Notes: generated from the sequence alone by a model not told the origin. DNA of 64,000 nucleotides from Luteimonas suaedae (GCF_008312895.1 NZ_VSSP01000006.1:177562-241561); one strand, 5' to 3'; shown: positions 43,633-53,370, counted from the first letter of the stretch. Program-made: numbers and translations.

Positions 43633-44988
43633 ATGTCTTCTTCCGCTTCTCCCCGCGCGCGTTTCGGCCGCGAGGTGCGCACCACCGCGGTGCTCGCAGG
43701 CCCGCTGGTCGTGGGTCACGTCGCCACCGGCCTGATCGGTTTCGTCGACAGCATGATCGCCGGCCGCCACGGGACCGCCACCTTGGCGGCGGTCTCGATC
43801 GGCACCGCGATGTTCTGGCTGCCGATCATGATCCCGATGGGCACGCTGATGGCGCTGCCGCCGTCGGTGTCGCAGCTCGACGGCGGCGGTCGCCGCCACG
43901 AGATCGGCGCGCTGTTCCGGCAGTCGCTGTGGCTGGCGGCGGCGCTCGGCCTGCTGCTGTTCGCGTTCATGACCTTCAGCGTGCATGCGCTGGCGCCGCT
44001 GGGGATCGCCGAGGGCATTCGCCCCGGTGCGGCCGCATTCCTGCATGGGATCCGCTGGGGCGTGCCGGCGCTGACCCTCTACTACTGCATGCGCTACCTC
44101 AGCGACGGCCTGCACTGGACCCTGCCGACGATGGTGTTCGGCTTCGGCGGGCTGCTGTTGCTGGTGCCGCTGGGCATCCTGCTCACCTTCGGCGGCTTTG
44201 GCGTGCCCGAGCTCGGCGCTGGCGGCATCGGCGCCGCGTCGGCGATCATGATGTGGACGCAGACGATCGCCTTCGCACTGTACCTGCGGCGCGCGCGACG
44301 CTTCGCCGACCTCGGCCTGTTCGCGCGGTTCGATCCGCCGCGCTGGGCGTCGATCCGCGAACTGCTGCGCGTGGGCCTGCCGATCGGGGTCACGGTGGCG
44401 ATGGAGGGCGGACTGTTCATCGTCACCGCGCTGCTGATCGGCCGCCTCGGCGAGGTGCCGGCGGCGGCGCACCAGATCGCGGTCAACGTCGCCGCACTGT
44501 GCTTCATGGTGCCGTTCGGCCTGGCGGAGGCGACCACGGTGCGGGTCGGGCACGCAATCGGCGGCGGCCACGGCGCCGACGGGGTACGCCGTGCCGCCTT
44601 CGCCGGCCTGCTGCTGGTGCTGGCGAGCCAGAGCATCACCGGGGTGGCGCTGCTGACCGGCAACGAGCTGCTGGCGGGCCTGTACACCGGTGATGCGGCG
44701 GTGGCCACGCTGGCGGCCTCGTTGCTGCTGCTGGCCGCGGCGTTCCAGTTCCCGGACGGGGTGCAGGTGCTGTCGGCCGGGGCATTGCGCGGGCTCAAGG
44801 ACACCCGGGTGCCGATGGTGCTGGCGGCGCTGGCGTACTGGGGCGTGGGCATGGCACTGGGCGCAGGGCTGGGGCTGGGCCTGGGTTGGGGCCCGCGTGG
44901 AATGTGGATCGGCCTGATCGCCGGCCTCACCGTAGCCGCGCTGCTGCTGGGGTTGCGCTTCCTGCGCAGCAGCCGGCGGGTGGCCTAG
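43633..44988 (+). CDS. MATE family multidrug efflux transporter
   Basis: 451-aa NorM/MdtK-type antiporter with 12 predicted helices. Helix 1 starts TAVLAGPLVVGHVATGLIGF and carries VDSMIAGRHG. Helix 7 has PIGVTVAMEGGLFIVTALLI, and PAAAHQIAVNVAALCFMVPF is diagnostic of NorM proteins. It would use the sodium or proton gradient to export cationic compounds. The start at 43633 (MSSSASPRARFGREVRTT) is typical. It is a single-gene unit; a GC-rich hairpin lies at 45014-45032 before sppA. Confidence 0.92.
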   Translation: MSSSASPRARFGREVRTTAVLAGPLVVGHVATGLIGFVDSMIAGRHGTATLAAVSIGTAMFWLPIMIPMGTLMALPPSVSQLDGGGRRHEIGALFRQSLWLAAALGLLLFAFMTFSVHALAPLGIAEGIRPGAAAFLHGIRWGVPALTLYYCMRYLSDGLHWTLPTMVFGFGGLLLLVPLGILLTFGGFGVPELGAGGIGAASAIMMWTQTIAFALYLRRARRFADLGLFARFDPPRWASIRELLRVGLPIGVTVAMEGGLFIVTALLIGRLGEVPAAAHQIAVNVAALCFMVPFGLAEATTVRVGHAIGGGHGADGVRRAAFAGLLLVLASQSITGVALLTGNELLAGLYTGDAAVATLAASLLLLAAAFQFPDGVQVLSAGALRGLKDTRVPMVLAALAYWGVGMALGAGLGLGLGWGPRGMWIGLIAGLTVAALLLGLRFLRSSRRVA

Positions 44989-45013
44989 GGCACGGTGACC
45001 TCCGGCGCATGAA

Positions 45014-45032
45014 AGCCGGCCGCCGGCCGGCT
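45014..45032 (+). terminator. Candidate hairpin between the MATE gene and sppA
   Basis: AGCCGGCCGCCGGCCGGCT is a perfect 8-bp stem with a GCC loop, 25 bp after the MATE stop codon. No T-tract follows, so termination strength is uncertain. Confidence 0.4.
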
Positions 45033-45072
45033 AAGCTGTGGACAGTCCCGATTCCCCCCGGAGTACCACCCG

Positions 45073-46959
45073 ATGAACGAACCGCGTCGTCGCGGTCCCA
45101 TTGTCCGCGTCCTGGCAGGCATCTGGGGCGCGATCAATTTCACCCGGCAACTGGTCTTCAACCTGCTGTTCTTCGTCGTGCTGCTGATCCTGCTGGCGCT
45201 GGCGGCGGGCGGCGCCGGCCGGCCGCTGCTCGATCGCACCACCCTGGTGATCGCGCCGGAAGGACGCATCGTCGAGCAGTACACCGCCGATCCGGCTTCC
45301 CGCGCGCTGGCGAAGATGATGGGCGACGAGCGTGCCGTCGAAGTGCAGTTGCGCGATCTGCTGCGCGCGATCGAGGCGGCGGCGGACGACGACCGGATCG
45401 AGCGCGTGTTTCTGCGCGTCGACCGGCTGCAGCCGTCGGGCATCGCCACCCTGCGCGAGGTCGCCGGCGCGCTGCGCGACCTGCGCGCGTCCGGCAAGCA
45501 GCTCGTCGCCTACGGCGAAGGCTTCTCGCAGGGCGCCTACCTGCTGGCGGCGCAGGCGGACGAGGTCTACATCGACCCCATGGGCAGCGGCGTCGTGCTC
45601 GAGGGCTTCGCCAGCTATGGCCCGTACTTCGGCGAGGCGCTGCAGGACAAGCTCAGCGTCGACATCCACGTGTTCAAGGTCGGCGAATTCAAATCCGCGG
45701 TGGAGCCCTACGTGCTCGACGCCGCTTCGCCCGAGGCCAAAGAGGCCGACCTGTACTGGCTCAACGACCTGTGGCAGCGCCACCTCGGCGACATCGCCCG
45801 GGCGCGCAAGCTCAGCGTCGAGCAGCTGGAAGCCGGCATCGACGGCATGGCCGACGGCGTTGCCGCGCTCGGCGGCGACCTGGCGCGCTACGCGCTGGAG
45901 CGGAAGCTGGTCGACGGCCTGAAGACGCGCGAGGAAGTGGAGCAGCTGCTGACCGAGCGTGGCGTCGCCGACGACGATGCCGAAGGCGGCTACCGCAACG
46001 TCGCGCTGGACGGCTATCTCGCCCACGTCGATCGCGACGGTCCCAAGCTCGGCCGCGAGCCGCAGGTGGCGGTGGTCGTGGCCGAGGGCGCGATCAGCGA
46101 AGGCGACCAGCCGCCGGGCAATGTCGGCGGCGAATCCACCGCCGCGCTGCTGCGCGAGGCGCGCGAGGACGAACAGATCCGGTCGGTGGTGCTGCGGGTC
46201 AACTCGCCGGGCGGTTCCGCCTATGCCTCCGAGCAGATCAACCGCGAGGTCGAGGCGCTGAAAGCGGCCGGCAAGCCGGTGGTGGTGTCGATGGGCCACG
46301 TGGCCGCGTCCGGCGGCTACTGGATCAGCATGAACTCCGACCGCATCTATGCCGATCCCTCGACCATCACCGGTTCGATCGGCGTATTCGGCCTGTTCCC
46401 CAACATCACCCGCACCCTCGACCGCATCGGCGTGCACACCGACGGCGTCGGCACCACGCGCCTGGCCGGCGCGTTCGACATCACCCGGCCGCTGGAGCCG
46501 GACGTCGGGCGCCTGATCCAGTCCAGCGTCGAGAAGATCTACGACGACTTCGTCACCAAGGTCGCCGCCGGCCGCGGTGCCCAGCCGGCGGCGATCGACC
46601 GTGTCGCCCGCGGCCGGGTCTGGAGCGGGGCGCAGGCCCGCGATCGCGGTCTGGTCGACGAGCTCGGCGGCTTCCGCGACGCGATCGCCGATGCCGCCCG
46701 CCGCGCCGAGCTGGAGGAAGGCGACTACCGCGTGCGCTACATCGAAAAGGCGCCGTCGCCGTTCGCGCAGTTCCTGTCCGGCCTGGCCGGCACCCGGATC
46801 GGTGCCTCGCTGCTGCACGACGCCGGCCTGGCGCAGGTGCTGCTGGCGCGCACGGTGCCGGAGATGGAGCGACACGTGCGCGTGTTCGAGCAGGCGCTGG
46901 CGAACGACCGCGGTACGCCGGCCAAGGCCATGGCGTACTGCTTCTGCCCGGTGTTCTAA
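45073..46959 (+). CDS. sppA: Signal peptide peptidase SppA, 67-kDa type
   Basis: 628-aa inner-membrane serine protease that degrades cleaved signal peptides. One helix (LVFNLLFFVVLLILLALAAG) is followed by two S49 domains. The catalytic Lys207 lies in the N-terminal domain (VGEFKSAVEPYV) and Ser413 in the C-terminal one (VAASGGYWIS), nearly the same positions as Lys209/Ser409 of E. coli SppA. The ribosome site before 45073 (CCCGGAG) is suitable. It is transcribed alone toward a REP pair at 47009. Confidence 0.95.
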   Translation: MNEPRRRGPIVRVLAGIWGAINFTRQLVFNLLFFVVLLILLALAAGGAGRPLLDRTTLVIAPEGRIVEQYTADPASRALAKMMGDERAVEVQLRDLLRAIEAAADDDRIERVFLRVDRLQPSGIATLREVAGALRDLRASGKQLVAYGEGFSQGAYLLAAQADEVYIDPMGSGVVLEGFASYGPYFGEALQDKLSVDIHVFKVGEFKSAVEPYVLDAASPEAKEADLYWLNDLWQRHLGDIARARKLSVEQLEAGIDGMADGVAALGGDLARYALERKLVDGLKTREEVEQLLTERGVADDDAEGGYRNVALDGYLAHVDRDGPKLGREPQVAVVVAEGAISEGDQPPGNVGGESTAALLREAREDEQIRSVVLRVNSPGGSAYASEQINREVEALKAAGKPVVVSMGHVAASGGYWISMNSDRIYADPSTITGSIGVFGLFPNITRTLDRIGVHTDGVGTTRLAGAFDITRPLEPDVGRLIQSSVEKIYDDFVTKVAAGRGAQPAAIDRVARGRVWSGAQARDRGLVDELGGFRDAIADAARRAELEEGDYRVRYIEKAPSPFAQFLSGLAGTRIGASLLHDAGLAQVLLARTVPEMERHVRVFEQALANDRGTPAKAMAYCFCPVF

Positions 46960-47008
46960 ATCGGCCGCCCCGGCTCAATGCGGCATCGCAATCGCGTGCC
47001 GCAGTTTC

Positions 47009-47150
47009 GTAGGAGCGCGCCATGCGCGCGATGCCGCGGGCAGTTCGCCGGCCGTAAATTCCGATGACCGGCGCGCCTGCCGGCCTGGAATCGCGGCATC
47101 CACCGGATCCTGCCGGCACCCGCGGCATCGCGCGCATGGCGCGCTCCTAC
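47009..47150. repeat. REP-like inverted pair, copy 4
   Basis: Arms at 47009-47040 and 47119-47150. The interior is the reverse complement of that in the units at 9757 and 58315, so the complete unit occurs in both orientations. It lies between sppA and the convergent kinase gene. Confidence 0.9.
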
Positions 47151-47184
47151 GAAACGTCGGCAAGCTTGCCCGGGACGGCCGCGC

Positions 47185-48216
47185 TCAGCGCCTGACGTCG
47201 AGCCGGTCCTCGCGCGCGCAGGCGGCGATGTCCTCGGCATCGGCCAGGCCGAAGTCGCCGGGCAGGGCATGCTTGAGGCACGCGGCCGCCAGCCCGAAAC
47301 GCAGGGCGTCGGCATCGCCCATGTCGGTGAGCAGGCCGTGCAGCACGCCGGCGGCGAAGGCGTCGCCGGTGCCGATGCGGTCGACGATCGCCTCGAGCTC
47401 GCGCGCCGGCGCGCGGTGCACGGCGCCGGCGCGGGTGACCAGGATCGCGCCGAGCGTGTGCCGATCGACGCTGTGCTGGGTGCGCAGCGTGCTGGCGATG
47501 CGCTGCAGCCGCGGAAACGCTGCGAAGGCGCGGCCGGCGGCGGCGACGATCCGGGCCTCGTGGGGAACGTCGGCGCCGGTCGCGGGATCCTCGCCGAGCA
47601 CCACGGCGATGTCGCGATGGTCGGCGAAGGCGAGCTCGGCGGCGGCCAGCAGCCGGCGCAGGATCGCTGCCGGATCGCCGTCCCACGCCGCCCACAGCCG
47701 CTGCCGGAAGTTGCCGTCGAAGGACACCAGGGTGCCCGCGGCGGCGGCTGCTTCGGCCGCGGCGACCGCCGCGGCTGCGGCATCCGCGCCGACCGCCGGC
47801 GTCACCCCTGACAGGTGCAAGCAGTCGATGTCCCGCAGCAGCGCCGGCCAGTCGTAGGCATCCGCCGCGGCCAGCGCGAACGCGGAACCGGCGCGGTCAT
47901 ACAGCACCTCGCTCGGGCGCAGGCCGGCGCCGGTGGCGAGAAAGTACAGGCCCATGCGCCCGCCGGTCCGGCGCACGCCGCGGGTGTCGACCCCGTGCCG
48001 GCGCAGCTCGCCGAGGGCGGCCTCGCCGAGGGCGTTGTCGGCCACGGTGCCGGCCATCGCCGCGGCATGGCCGAACCGCGCCAGCGCCACCGCCACGTTG
48101 GCCTCGGCGCCGCCGACATGCACCGTCAATGCCGGCGTCTGCAGCAGCCGTTCGCGGCCGGGGGCCCCGAGCCGCAGCAACAGCTCGCCGAAACACAGGA
48201 TCCGTCGTTGCGTCAT
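47185..48216 (-). CDS. kdgK: 2-keto-3-deoxygluconate kinase (PfkB family)
   Basis: 343-aa ribokinase-fold sugar kinase. GELLLRLGAPGRERLLQ and HVGGAEANVAVALARFG are typical of KdgK, and the anion hole/catalytic Asp is in DRIGTGDAFAAGVLHGLLTD. It would phosphorylate KDG from pectin or other uronates for cleavage by KDPG aldolase. It faces away from the TonB receptor gene, and an operator-like element sits in the shared 209-bp region. This is the intracellular end of the pectin pathway encoded to its right. Confidence 0.88.
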   Translation of the reverse strand: MTQRRILCFGELLLRLGAPGRERLLQTPALTVHVGGAEANVAVALARFGHAAAMAGTVADNALGEAALGELRRHGVDTRGVRRTGGRMGLYFLATGAGLRPSEVLYDRAGSAFALAAADAYDWPALLRDIDCLHLSGVTPAVGADAAAAAVAAAEAAAAAGTLVSFDGNFRQRLWAAWDGDPAAILRRLLAAAELAFADHRDIAVVLGEDPATGADVPHEARIVAAAGRAFAAFPRLQRIASTLRTQHSVDRHTLGAILVTRAGAVHRAPARELEAIVDRIGTGDAFAAGVLHGLLTDMGDADALRFGLAAACLKHALPGDFGLADAEDIAACAREDRLDVRR

Positions 48217-48325
48217 GTCAGTCGTCCGATGCCGTTCATGGAGGCCAGAGTGTGGGTGCCAAGAGTGCCCGGAAACCGTTGCCGCAACGCAGCATGCTTC
48301 GGCGGGCGAGTTTTGCTACGGTTTT

Positions 48326-48345
48326 GACCAGCGGTGTCATTTTGG
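48326..48345. promoter_or_regulatory. Operator-like element between kdgK and the TonB receptor
   Basis: The core CGGTGTCATTTTG (48332-48344) is identical, in the same orientation to the gene, to the element before the PL1 lyase (58199-58211). With the flanking TGACCAG it forms an imperfect palindrome TGAC-N7-GTCA on the complement. It lies about 80 bp before the receptor ATG. Confidence 0.6.
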
Positions 48346-48425
48346 CCGCTCGGTACACCATATCAAGCGGGTTCATCCAGTCAAGAACCGCCCAAAGAGC
48401 GGAATGACGTCAGAGGAGGGTTGTG

Positions 48426-51218
48426 ATGCGGTATCCAATCGAGACAAAAAAGACACCGGTTACCTTGCTTGCCGCAGCGATCGGGCTGGCACTGCAGATG
48501 ACGGTCGCCACCGCGATCGCCCAGGAGCCTGCATCGCAGCCGGCGCCGGCGGAACCGGCTGCCACGGTGCGCGACGCCACCGAACTCGACACGGTGCAGG
48601 TCGTCGGCTACCGCGCCAGCCTGGTCAAGGCGCTCGACCTCAAGCGCGACAGCGTCGGCGCGATCGACGCGATCGTCGCCGAGGATATCGCCGACTTCCC
48701 GGACCAGAACCTGGCCGAGTCGCTGCAGCGCATCCCCGGCATCACCATCACCCGCGACTCCGGCGAGGGCCGCAACATCTCCGTGCGTGGCCTGTCCGGC
48801 GAATTCACCCGCGTGCGCGTCAACGGCATGGAGGCGATCGCCGCCACCGGCGGCGAGGGCGGGCCCAACCGCGGCCGCGACTTCGACTACAACGTGTTCG
48901 CCTCCGAACTGTTCAACTCGATCATCGTGCACAAGACCGCCTCGGCCAGCCTCGACGAGGGATCGCTGGGCGCGGTGGTCGACCTCAATACCGGCAATCC
49001 GTTCGGCTTCGAGCACGGCCGCACCTTCGTGGTATCCGGCGAGGCGCAGTACAACGATCTCACCGAGGACACCGGGCCGCGCACGGCGGCGCTGTTCGCC
49101 TACCGTGATCCCGAAGATGTCTGGGGCGTGTCGTTCTCGGCAGCCTATTCGGACAACACCACCAAGGAACTGGGCCAGAACACGGTGCGGTGGCAGCAGG
49201 CGCAGTTCCGTTCGGTGGGTGGCGTGATTTGCGCCGACAACCCTGGCGATGCTGGCTGCGCCGAGGTCGCCGACGGCTTCCACCCGCGTATTCCCCGCTA
49301 CGGCGAGATCGAGGTCGAGCGCGAACGCCTGGGGCTGACCGGCAGTTTCGAACTGCGGCCGAGCGATTCCACGCGGCTGAGCATCGACGTGCTGCATTCC
49401 AAGCTCGACGCGGCCCGTCGCGAGCGATACCTGGAAGTGCTGTTCCGCGGCAATGAAGGGGGCATGGACGTCACCGACTACACCCTCGACCCGTCGACCA
49501 ATAACCTGACGAGGATGGAGGTCGACAACGCCTGGGTGCGCTCCGAGAACTTCGAGAAGGTTTGGACGACCGAGTTCACGCAATGGAGCGCCAATCTTGA
49601 GCAGCACTTCTCCGATACGGTGAAGGGACATCTGATGCTGGGCCGCTCGACGTCGAAACTCGAGTTCCCGCACGAGATCACCTACATGTACGACGACCGC
49701 GGCTACGACGGCTTCGTCTACGACTACACCGACGACAAGAAGCCGGTGCTCGCGTACAACGGCGCCGACGTCACCAATCCGGCGAACTTCCAGATGTCGG
49801 AGTTCCGCGACCGCCCGAGCCGCACCGACCATACCTTCGACACGATCTCGGCCGACGTGGAGTGGGCCTTCAGCCCCTCGTACTGGCTGCAGGCCGGCAT
49901 GACCCATCGCCAGTTCGCTTTCGAGACCTGGGGCGGCATCCGCGACTCGGGTGTTTGCGCCGCCGGCCTGTTCGACTGCGATCCGGACGGCGACGGCGTC
50001 GACGACTTCTACGGCATTCCCGCCACCAGCGACCTGTCGGTGATCTACGATTTCGATGACGACACCGGCGCTGGTTCGACCACGCGCTGGACCATCCCGA
50101 ACCTGGACGCCTGGAACGATTTCATCGGCCTGCGCGGCCTGCCGATGCGCGAGGACCAGGGCAACGTCCGCCAGGTCGATGAGAAGGACACCGCATACTT
50201 CGTGCAGCTCAACGGCGCCACCGAACTCGCCGGGCGCGACTTCCGCTTCGATCTCGGCGTGCGCTACGTCGAAACCAAGCAGTCCTCGAGCGGCTACAAC
50301 TCCGGCGTCTACGTCTACGTCGATCGCCCGACCTACTCGGACACGCTGCCGTCGGCCAACTTCGCCTGGTCGCTCACCCCGGACCTGATCTGGCGCATGT
50401 CCGCCGCCAAGGTGATGACCCGGCCGAGCCTGGGCAACCTCACCCCGGGCGGCAGCGTCGACAGCTTCAACTACCGGGTTTCCTTCCAGAATCCCTTCCT
50501 CGATCCGACCCGTGCCACGGCCTTCGATACCTCGCTGGAGTGGTACTTCGCGCCGGAGTCGATCCTGTCGCTGGCGCTGTTCTACAAGGACATCGACTCG
50601 CGCCCGATCCGGGCCGAGCGTACCGGCACCTACGCCTCCACCGGCCTGCCGCTGTCGCTGCTGGTGCCGACCTCGCCGGCGGAACAGAATCCCGAAGGCC
50701 GGCCGTGGACCATCTCCACCATCGACAACGGGCCCGGCGGCGAGCTGAAGGGCTTCGAGCTCGGCTTCCAGATGCCGTTGTCGCTGTTCGCCGAGGGCGT
50801 GCCGGTGCTGCGCAACATGGGCGTGATCGGCAACTACACCTGGGTCGATTCCGAGGTCGACTACACCTTCGGCGACGAGATCGTGACCGAGCGCCTGTTC
50901 GGCCTGTCGAAGAACTCGTACAACTTCACCCTGTTCTATGAGAACGACCGCTTCGACGCGCGCGTCTCGGCCGCCTATCGCAGCGACTATCTCGACGGGA
51001 CCAGCGGCACCGGCAACCGCTTCGAAGGCTATGACGGCACGTTGAGCGTCGATGCCTCGCTGGGCTACAAGATCAACGAGAACTTCGAGGTGACCCTGGA
51101 GGGGTTGAACCTGACCGACGACTACCAGGATCGCTGGACCGACATCACCGCTCGCCGGCGCTACGAGTACGACCATACCGGCCGGGTCTACAAGGTCGGG
51201 TTCCGCTACCGGTTCTGA
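48426..51218 (+). CDS. TonB-dependent receptor, oligosaccharide type
   Basis: 930 aa. The signal peptide ends near ATAIAQE and the TonB box region DTVQVVGYRASL follows. The plug domain contains DFPDQNLAESLQRIPGITIT and NISVRGLSGEFTRVRVNGME, which mark the subgroup used by xanthomonads and Caulobacter for plant oligosaccharides. The C-terminus ends in a 22-strand barrel with terminal Phe (VGFRYRF). GAGGAGG at 48412-48418 is the ribosome site for the ATG at 48426, and an adjacent GTG is not needed. Given the lyases nearby, pectin oligomers are the likely cargo. Confidence 0.92.
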   Translation: MRYPIETKKTPVTLLAAAIGLALQMTVATAIAQEPASQPAPAEPAATVRDATELDTVQVVGYRASLVKALDLKRDSVGAIDAIVAEDIADFPDQNLAESLQRIPGITITRDSGEGRNISVRGLSGEFTRVRVNGMEAIAATGGEGGPNRGRDFDYNVFASELFNSIIVHKTASASLDEGSLGAVVDLNTGNPFGFEHGRTFVVSGEAQYNDLTEDTGPRTAALFAYRDPEDVWGVSFSAAYSDNTTKELGQNTVRWQQAQFRSVGGVICADNPGDAGCAEVADGFHPRIPRYGEIEVERERLGLTGSFELRPSDSTRLSIDVLHSKLDAARRERYLEVLFRGNEGGMDVTDYTLDPSTNNLTRMEVDNAWVRSENFEKVWTTEFTQWSANLEQHFSDTVKGHLMLGRSTSKLEFPHEITYMYDDRGYDGFVYDYTDDKKPVLAYNGADVTNPANFQMSEFRDRPSRTDHTFDTISADVEWAFSPSYWLQAGMTHRQFAFETWGGIRDSGVCAAGLFDCDPDGDGVDDFYGIPATSDLSVIYDFDDDTGAGSTTRWTIPNLDAWNDFIGLRGLPMREDQGNVRQVDEKDTAYFVQLNGATELAGRDFRFDLGVRYVETKQSSSGYNSGVYVYVDRPTYSDTLPSANFAWSLTPDLIWRMSAAKVMTRPSLGNLTPGGSVDSFNYRVSFQNPFLDPTRATAFDTSLEWYFAPESILSLALFYKDIDSRPIRAERTGTYASTGLPLSLLVPTSPAEQNPEGRPWTISTIDNGPGGELKGFELGFQMPLSLFAEGVPVLRNMGVIGNYTWVDSEVDYTFGDEIVTERLFGLSKNSYNFTLFYENDRFDARVSAAYRSDYLDGTSGTGNRFEGYDGTLSVDASLGYKINENFEVTLEGLNLTDDYQDRWTDITARRRYEYDHTGRVYKVGFRYRF

Positions 51219-51242
51219 TGCCGTCGGCGTGACGCCGGGTAC

Positions 51243-51270
51243 CGCCGTCGCCGCGCAAGCGGCGGCGGCG
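51243..51270 (+). terminator. Candidate hairpin after the TonB receptor gene
   Basis: CGCCGTCGCCGC and GCGGCGGCGGCG pair over 12 bp (one G-T wobble) around a GCAA tetraloop, 24 bp after the stop codon. A short ATGCTTTGC follows rather than a T-run. Confidence 0.5.
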
Positions 51271-51377
51271 ATGCTTTGCGTGTCGGCCGCCGAATCCGGC
51301 GTCCGGCCCGAAGGCGTGTTCGGGTTGCGCGGAAACGTCCGGACGGCCAAGATCGGTGACGTCTGGAGGTGACGTCG

Positions 51378-52205
51378 ATGTCTGCGGGAACATTGATCTT
51401 TTCAACCGATTCGCGACGCGCATCTCGCGGGCCGCGTCGTGCGGCGGGCATGATCGCCGGCCTCGCCGCGGTGGCGGCGGCGTTTTGGCTGGCGCCAGCG
51501 CACGAGGCGATGTCGGCATCGCCGCAGGACGATCCCGACGTGCGCGTGCTGGTGTTCACCAAGACCGCCGGCTTTCGCCACGCCTCCATTCCCGACGCCG
51601 TCGCCGCGCTGCGTGAACTCGGTGCGGAGCACGGCATCGCGATCGTACACAGTGAGGACGGCGCCTCGTTCACCGAGGACAACCTGTCCGGTTATCGCGC
51701 GGTGGTGTTCGCCAACACGACCCAGGACGTACTCGACGCATCGCAGCAGGCGGCGATGGAGGCGTTCATCCGCAACGGCGGCGGCTTTCTCGGCCTGCAT
51801 TCGGCCTCCGACACCGAGTACGACTGGCCCTGGTACGGCGAACTCGTCGGCGCCTGGTTCGACGGCCACCCGCCGGGCCTGCAGACCTCGCGGATCCGCT
51901 TGGCCGATCCGGCGGCGATGGGGATCGGAAGCGACGACCGGCCTTGGCAAGTCACCGACGAGTTCTACAACTTCCGCCGCAATCCGCGCGAGCGGGTCGA
52001 GGTGATCGCGGCGCTTGAACCGTCCGACTTCGTCGGCAGCACCATGGACGGGGATCACCCGATCGCCTGGTGCCGCGAATACGACGGCGGCCGCACCTGG
52101 TACACCGGCCTCGGCCACGACAGCCGCCTCTATGCCGACGCCGTGTTCCTGCGGCACGTGGCGCGCGGTTTGCGTTACGTCACGGGTATCGACGACGCCT
52201 GCTGA
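51378..52205 (+). CDS. ThuA-like domain protein, secreted
   Basis: 275 aa. A GGAGG site 8 bp before the ATG at 51378 fixes the start. The signal/anchor region is MIAGLAAVAAAFWLAPAHEA. The ThuA fold (class I glutamine amidotransferase-like) carries VRVLVFTKTAGFRHASIPDA, RAVVFANTTQDVLD, the turn GGGFLGLHSASDTEYDWPWY and HPIAWCREYDGGRTWYTGLG. ThuA-like proteins occur with sugar catabolism and PQQ-type dehydrogenases, and their activity is largely unknown. Position in a pectin locus suggests a carbohydrate role in the periplasm. Confidence 0.85.
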   Translation: MSAGTLIFSTDSRRASRGPRRAAGMIAGLAAVAAAFWLAPAHEAMSASPQDDPDVRVLVFTKTAGFRHASIPDAVAALRELGAEHGIAIVHSEDGASFTEDNLSGYRAVVFANTTQDVLDASQQAAMEAFIRNGGGFLGLHSASDTEYDWPWYGELVGAWFDGHPPGLQTSRIRLADPAAMGIGSDDRPWQVTDEFYNFRRNPRERVEVIAALEPSDFVGSTMDGDHPIAWCREYDGGRTWYTGLGHDSRLYADAVFLRHVARGLRYVTGIDDAC

Positions 52206-52354
52206 GGCGCTTCACCGGTTGGCGGTTCGAGCCTCGTCGCACAGGCAAGTGCCACCATCGCATGGGAGCGCGCGCGCGCGGGGCTCATGCAGTGATGGGC
52301 TTTCGCCCTCGCGCAGGCGAGGGCCGGGAATCCCGCTCCGCTCGGCTCTCGGCG

Positions 52355-52380
52355 GGGTCGGGGCTGAAGCCCCTCCTACA
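52355..52380. repeat. Solo REP-like element of the GTAGGAGGGGC class
   Basis: On the complement the sequence reads TGTAGGAGGGGCTTCAGCCC, with stem GGGGCT-TC-AGCCCC. It shares the GTAGGAG head with the other repeats in the window. It lies in the 265-bp gap between the convergent ThuA-like and rhamnogalacturonan acetylesterase genes, which otherwise shows nothing. Confidence 0.75.
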
Positions 52381-52470
52381 GGGATAGGCTGCGTGGTGAA
52401 CGTCGATATGGCCTGAGTCCGGTTGACGCTTCCATGCCCGCGGCGCGATGGCGCCGCGGGCGCTCGCGCA

Positions 52471-53319
52471 TCACGGATACATCCGCTCGCGCAGCTCGGG
52501 CACCGCGCGGCTCAGTTCGTCGGCGACCATCGCGGCGAAGAAGTCCGCGCCTTCGACACCGAGGTGGGTGTAGTCGAACTGCCACTTCGGCTGGCCGAGC
52601 GGCGGGCGGCCACCGGGGTCGGGCGGTGCGTCCGGCATCGGCGGCACCTCATGGTCGACCGTGGTGCCGGTCTGTGCGGCGGCGATCATCCACGAGACCG
52701 GCGGGATCTCGGCGAAGCGCATCGACTGCACCGGACCCAGTGCCTGCACCGCGGCGACGCTGCGCGCGTGCAGATCGACCAGCGGCACCTCCATCTCCTT
52801 CGCGACCTTCCGGATCGCGTCGGCCCACGGCGCGAGGTCGTCGTCGAGCCGGCCATCCTCGAACATGCGTCGCGTCAACGGCGTAACCAGCACCGGTCGC
52901 GCGCCGGCGGCGCGGATCTCCTCGACATAGCGGCGCATGTTGACCGGGAACTCGGTGGCCAGATCGGTCGAACGGCCGGGCTTGCCGGGCTGGTCGTTGT
53001 GGCCGAACTGCACCAGCACCCAGGTGCGGTCGTAGGCGCCCGTCTTCATCTCCGCCAGCGCGATGTCCCATGAACCTTCTGCGCGGTAGCTGTAGCTGCT
53101 GCGGCCACCGCGCGCGAGGTTGAGGCAGGCGATGAAGGAACTGACGTGATGCGAGCAGAACGAGGAGCCCCAGCCGCTCTGGACCGCGGTCGTCGAGTCG
53201 CCGACCAGGATGATCTTGTCGGCGTGGATCGGCGTCGCCGGTGGGCGGGCGTCCTGTGCGGTGGCGAGGCCGGTGGCGATCAAAAGGGCTGACGCCAAGG
53301 CGAAAGAACGAAGTTTCAT
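52471..53319 (-). CDS. Rhamnogalacturonan acetylesterase (SGNH hydrolase, CE12-type)
   Basis: 282 aa. The signal peptide is MKLRSFALASALLIATGLAT. SGNH blocks: block I VGDSTTAVQSGWG with the catalytic Ser, block II LNLARGGRSS, block III QFGHNDQPGKPG, and the Asp-His pair in DYTHLGVEGADFFA. This family removes acetyl groups from the rhamnogalacturonan backbone of pectin, in the periplasm or outside. It follows the carboxylesterase gene on the same strand after 152 bp that contain a repeat hairpin. Confidence 0.9.
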   Translation of the reverse strand: MKLRSFALASALLIATGLATAQDARPPATPIHADKIILVGDSTTAVQSGWGSSFCSHHVSSFIACLNLARGGRSSYSYRAEGSWDIALAEMKTGAYDRTWVLVQFGHNDQPGKPGRSTDLATEFPVNMRRYVEEIRAAGARPVLVTPLTRRMFEDGRLDDDLAPWADAIRKVAKEMEVPLVDLHARSVAAVQALGPVQSMRFAEIPPVSWMIAAAQTGTTVDHEVPPMPDAPPDPGGRPPLGQPKWQFDYTHLGVEGADFFAAMVADELSRAVPELRERMYP

Positions 53320-53370
53320 CAGTGGGCTCCGTGTCGTGGAACTGGGGGAGTCTGCTTTTTGATCGTCATC

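Noticed and set aside
48381..51350. A 989-codon open frame antisense to the TonB receptor, and similar long antisense frames over speA (7824-9884), the kinase/adhesin (31968-34352) and the dctQ-dctM region (60395-62212)
   Set aside because: Long antisense frames are expected in very GC-rich genes. Their products are low-complexity (Arg/Ala/His/Gln-rich), match no domain, and the sense frames are clearly real.
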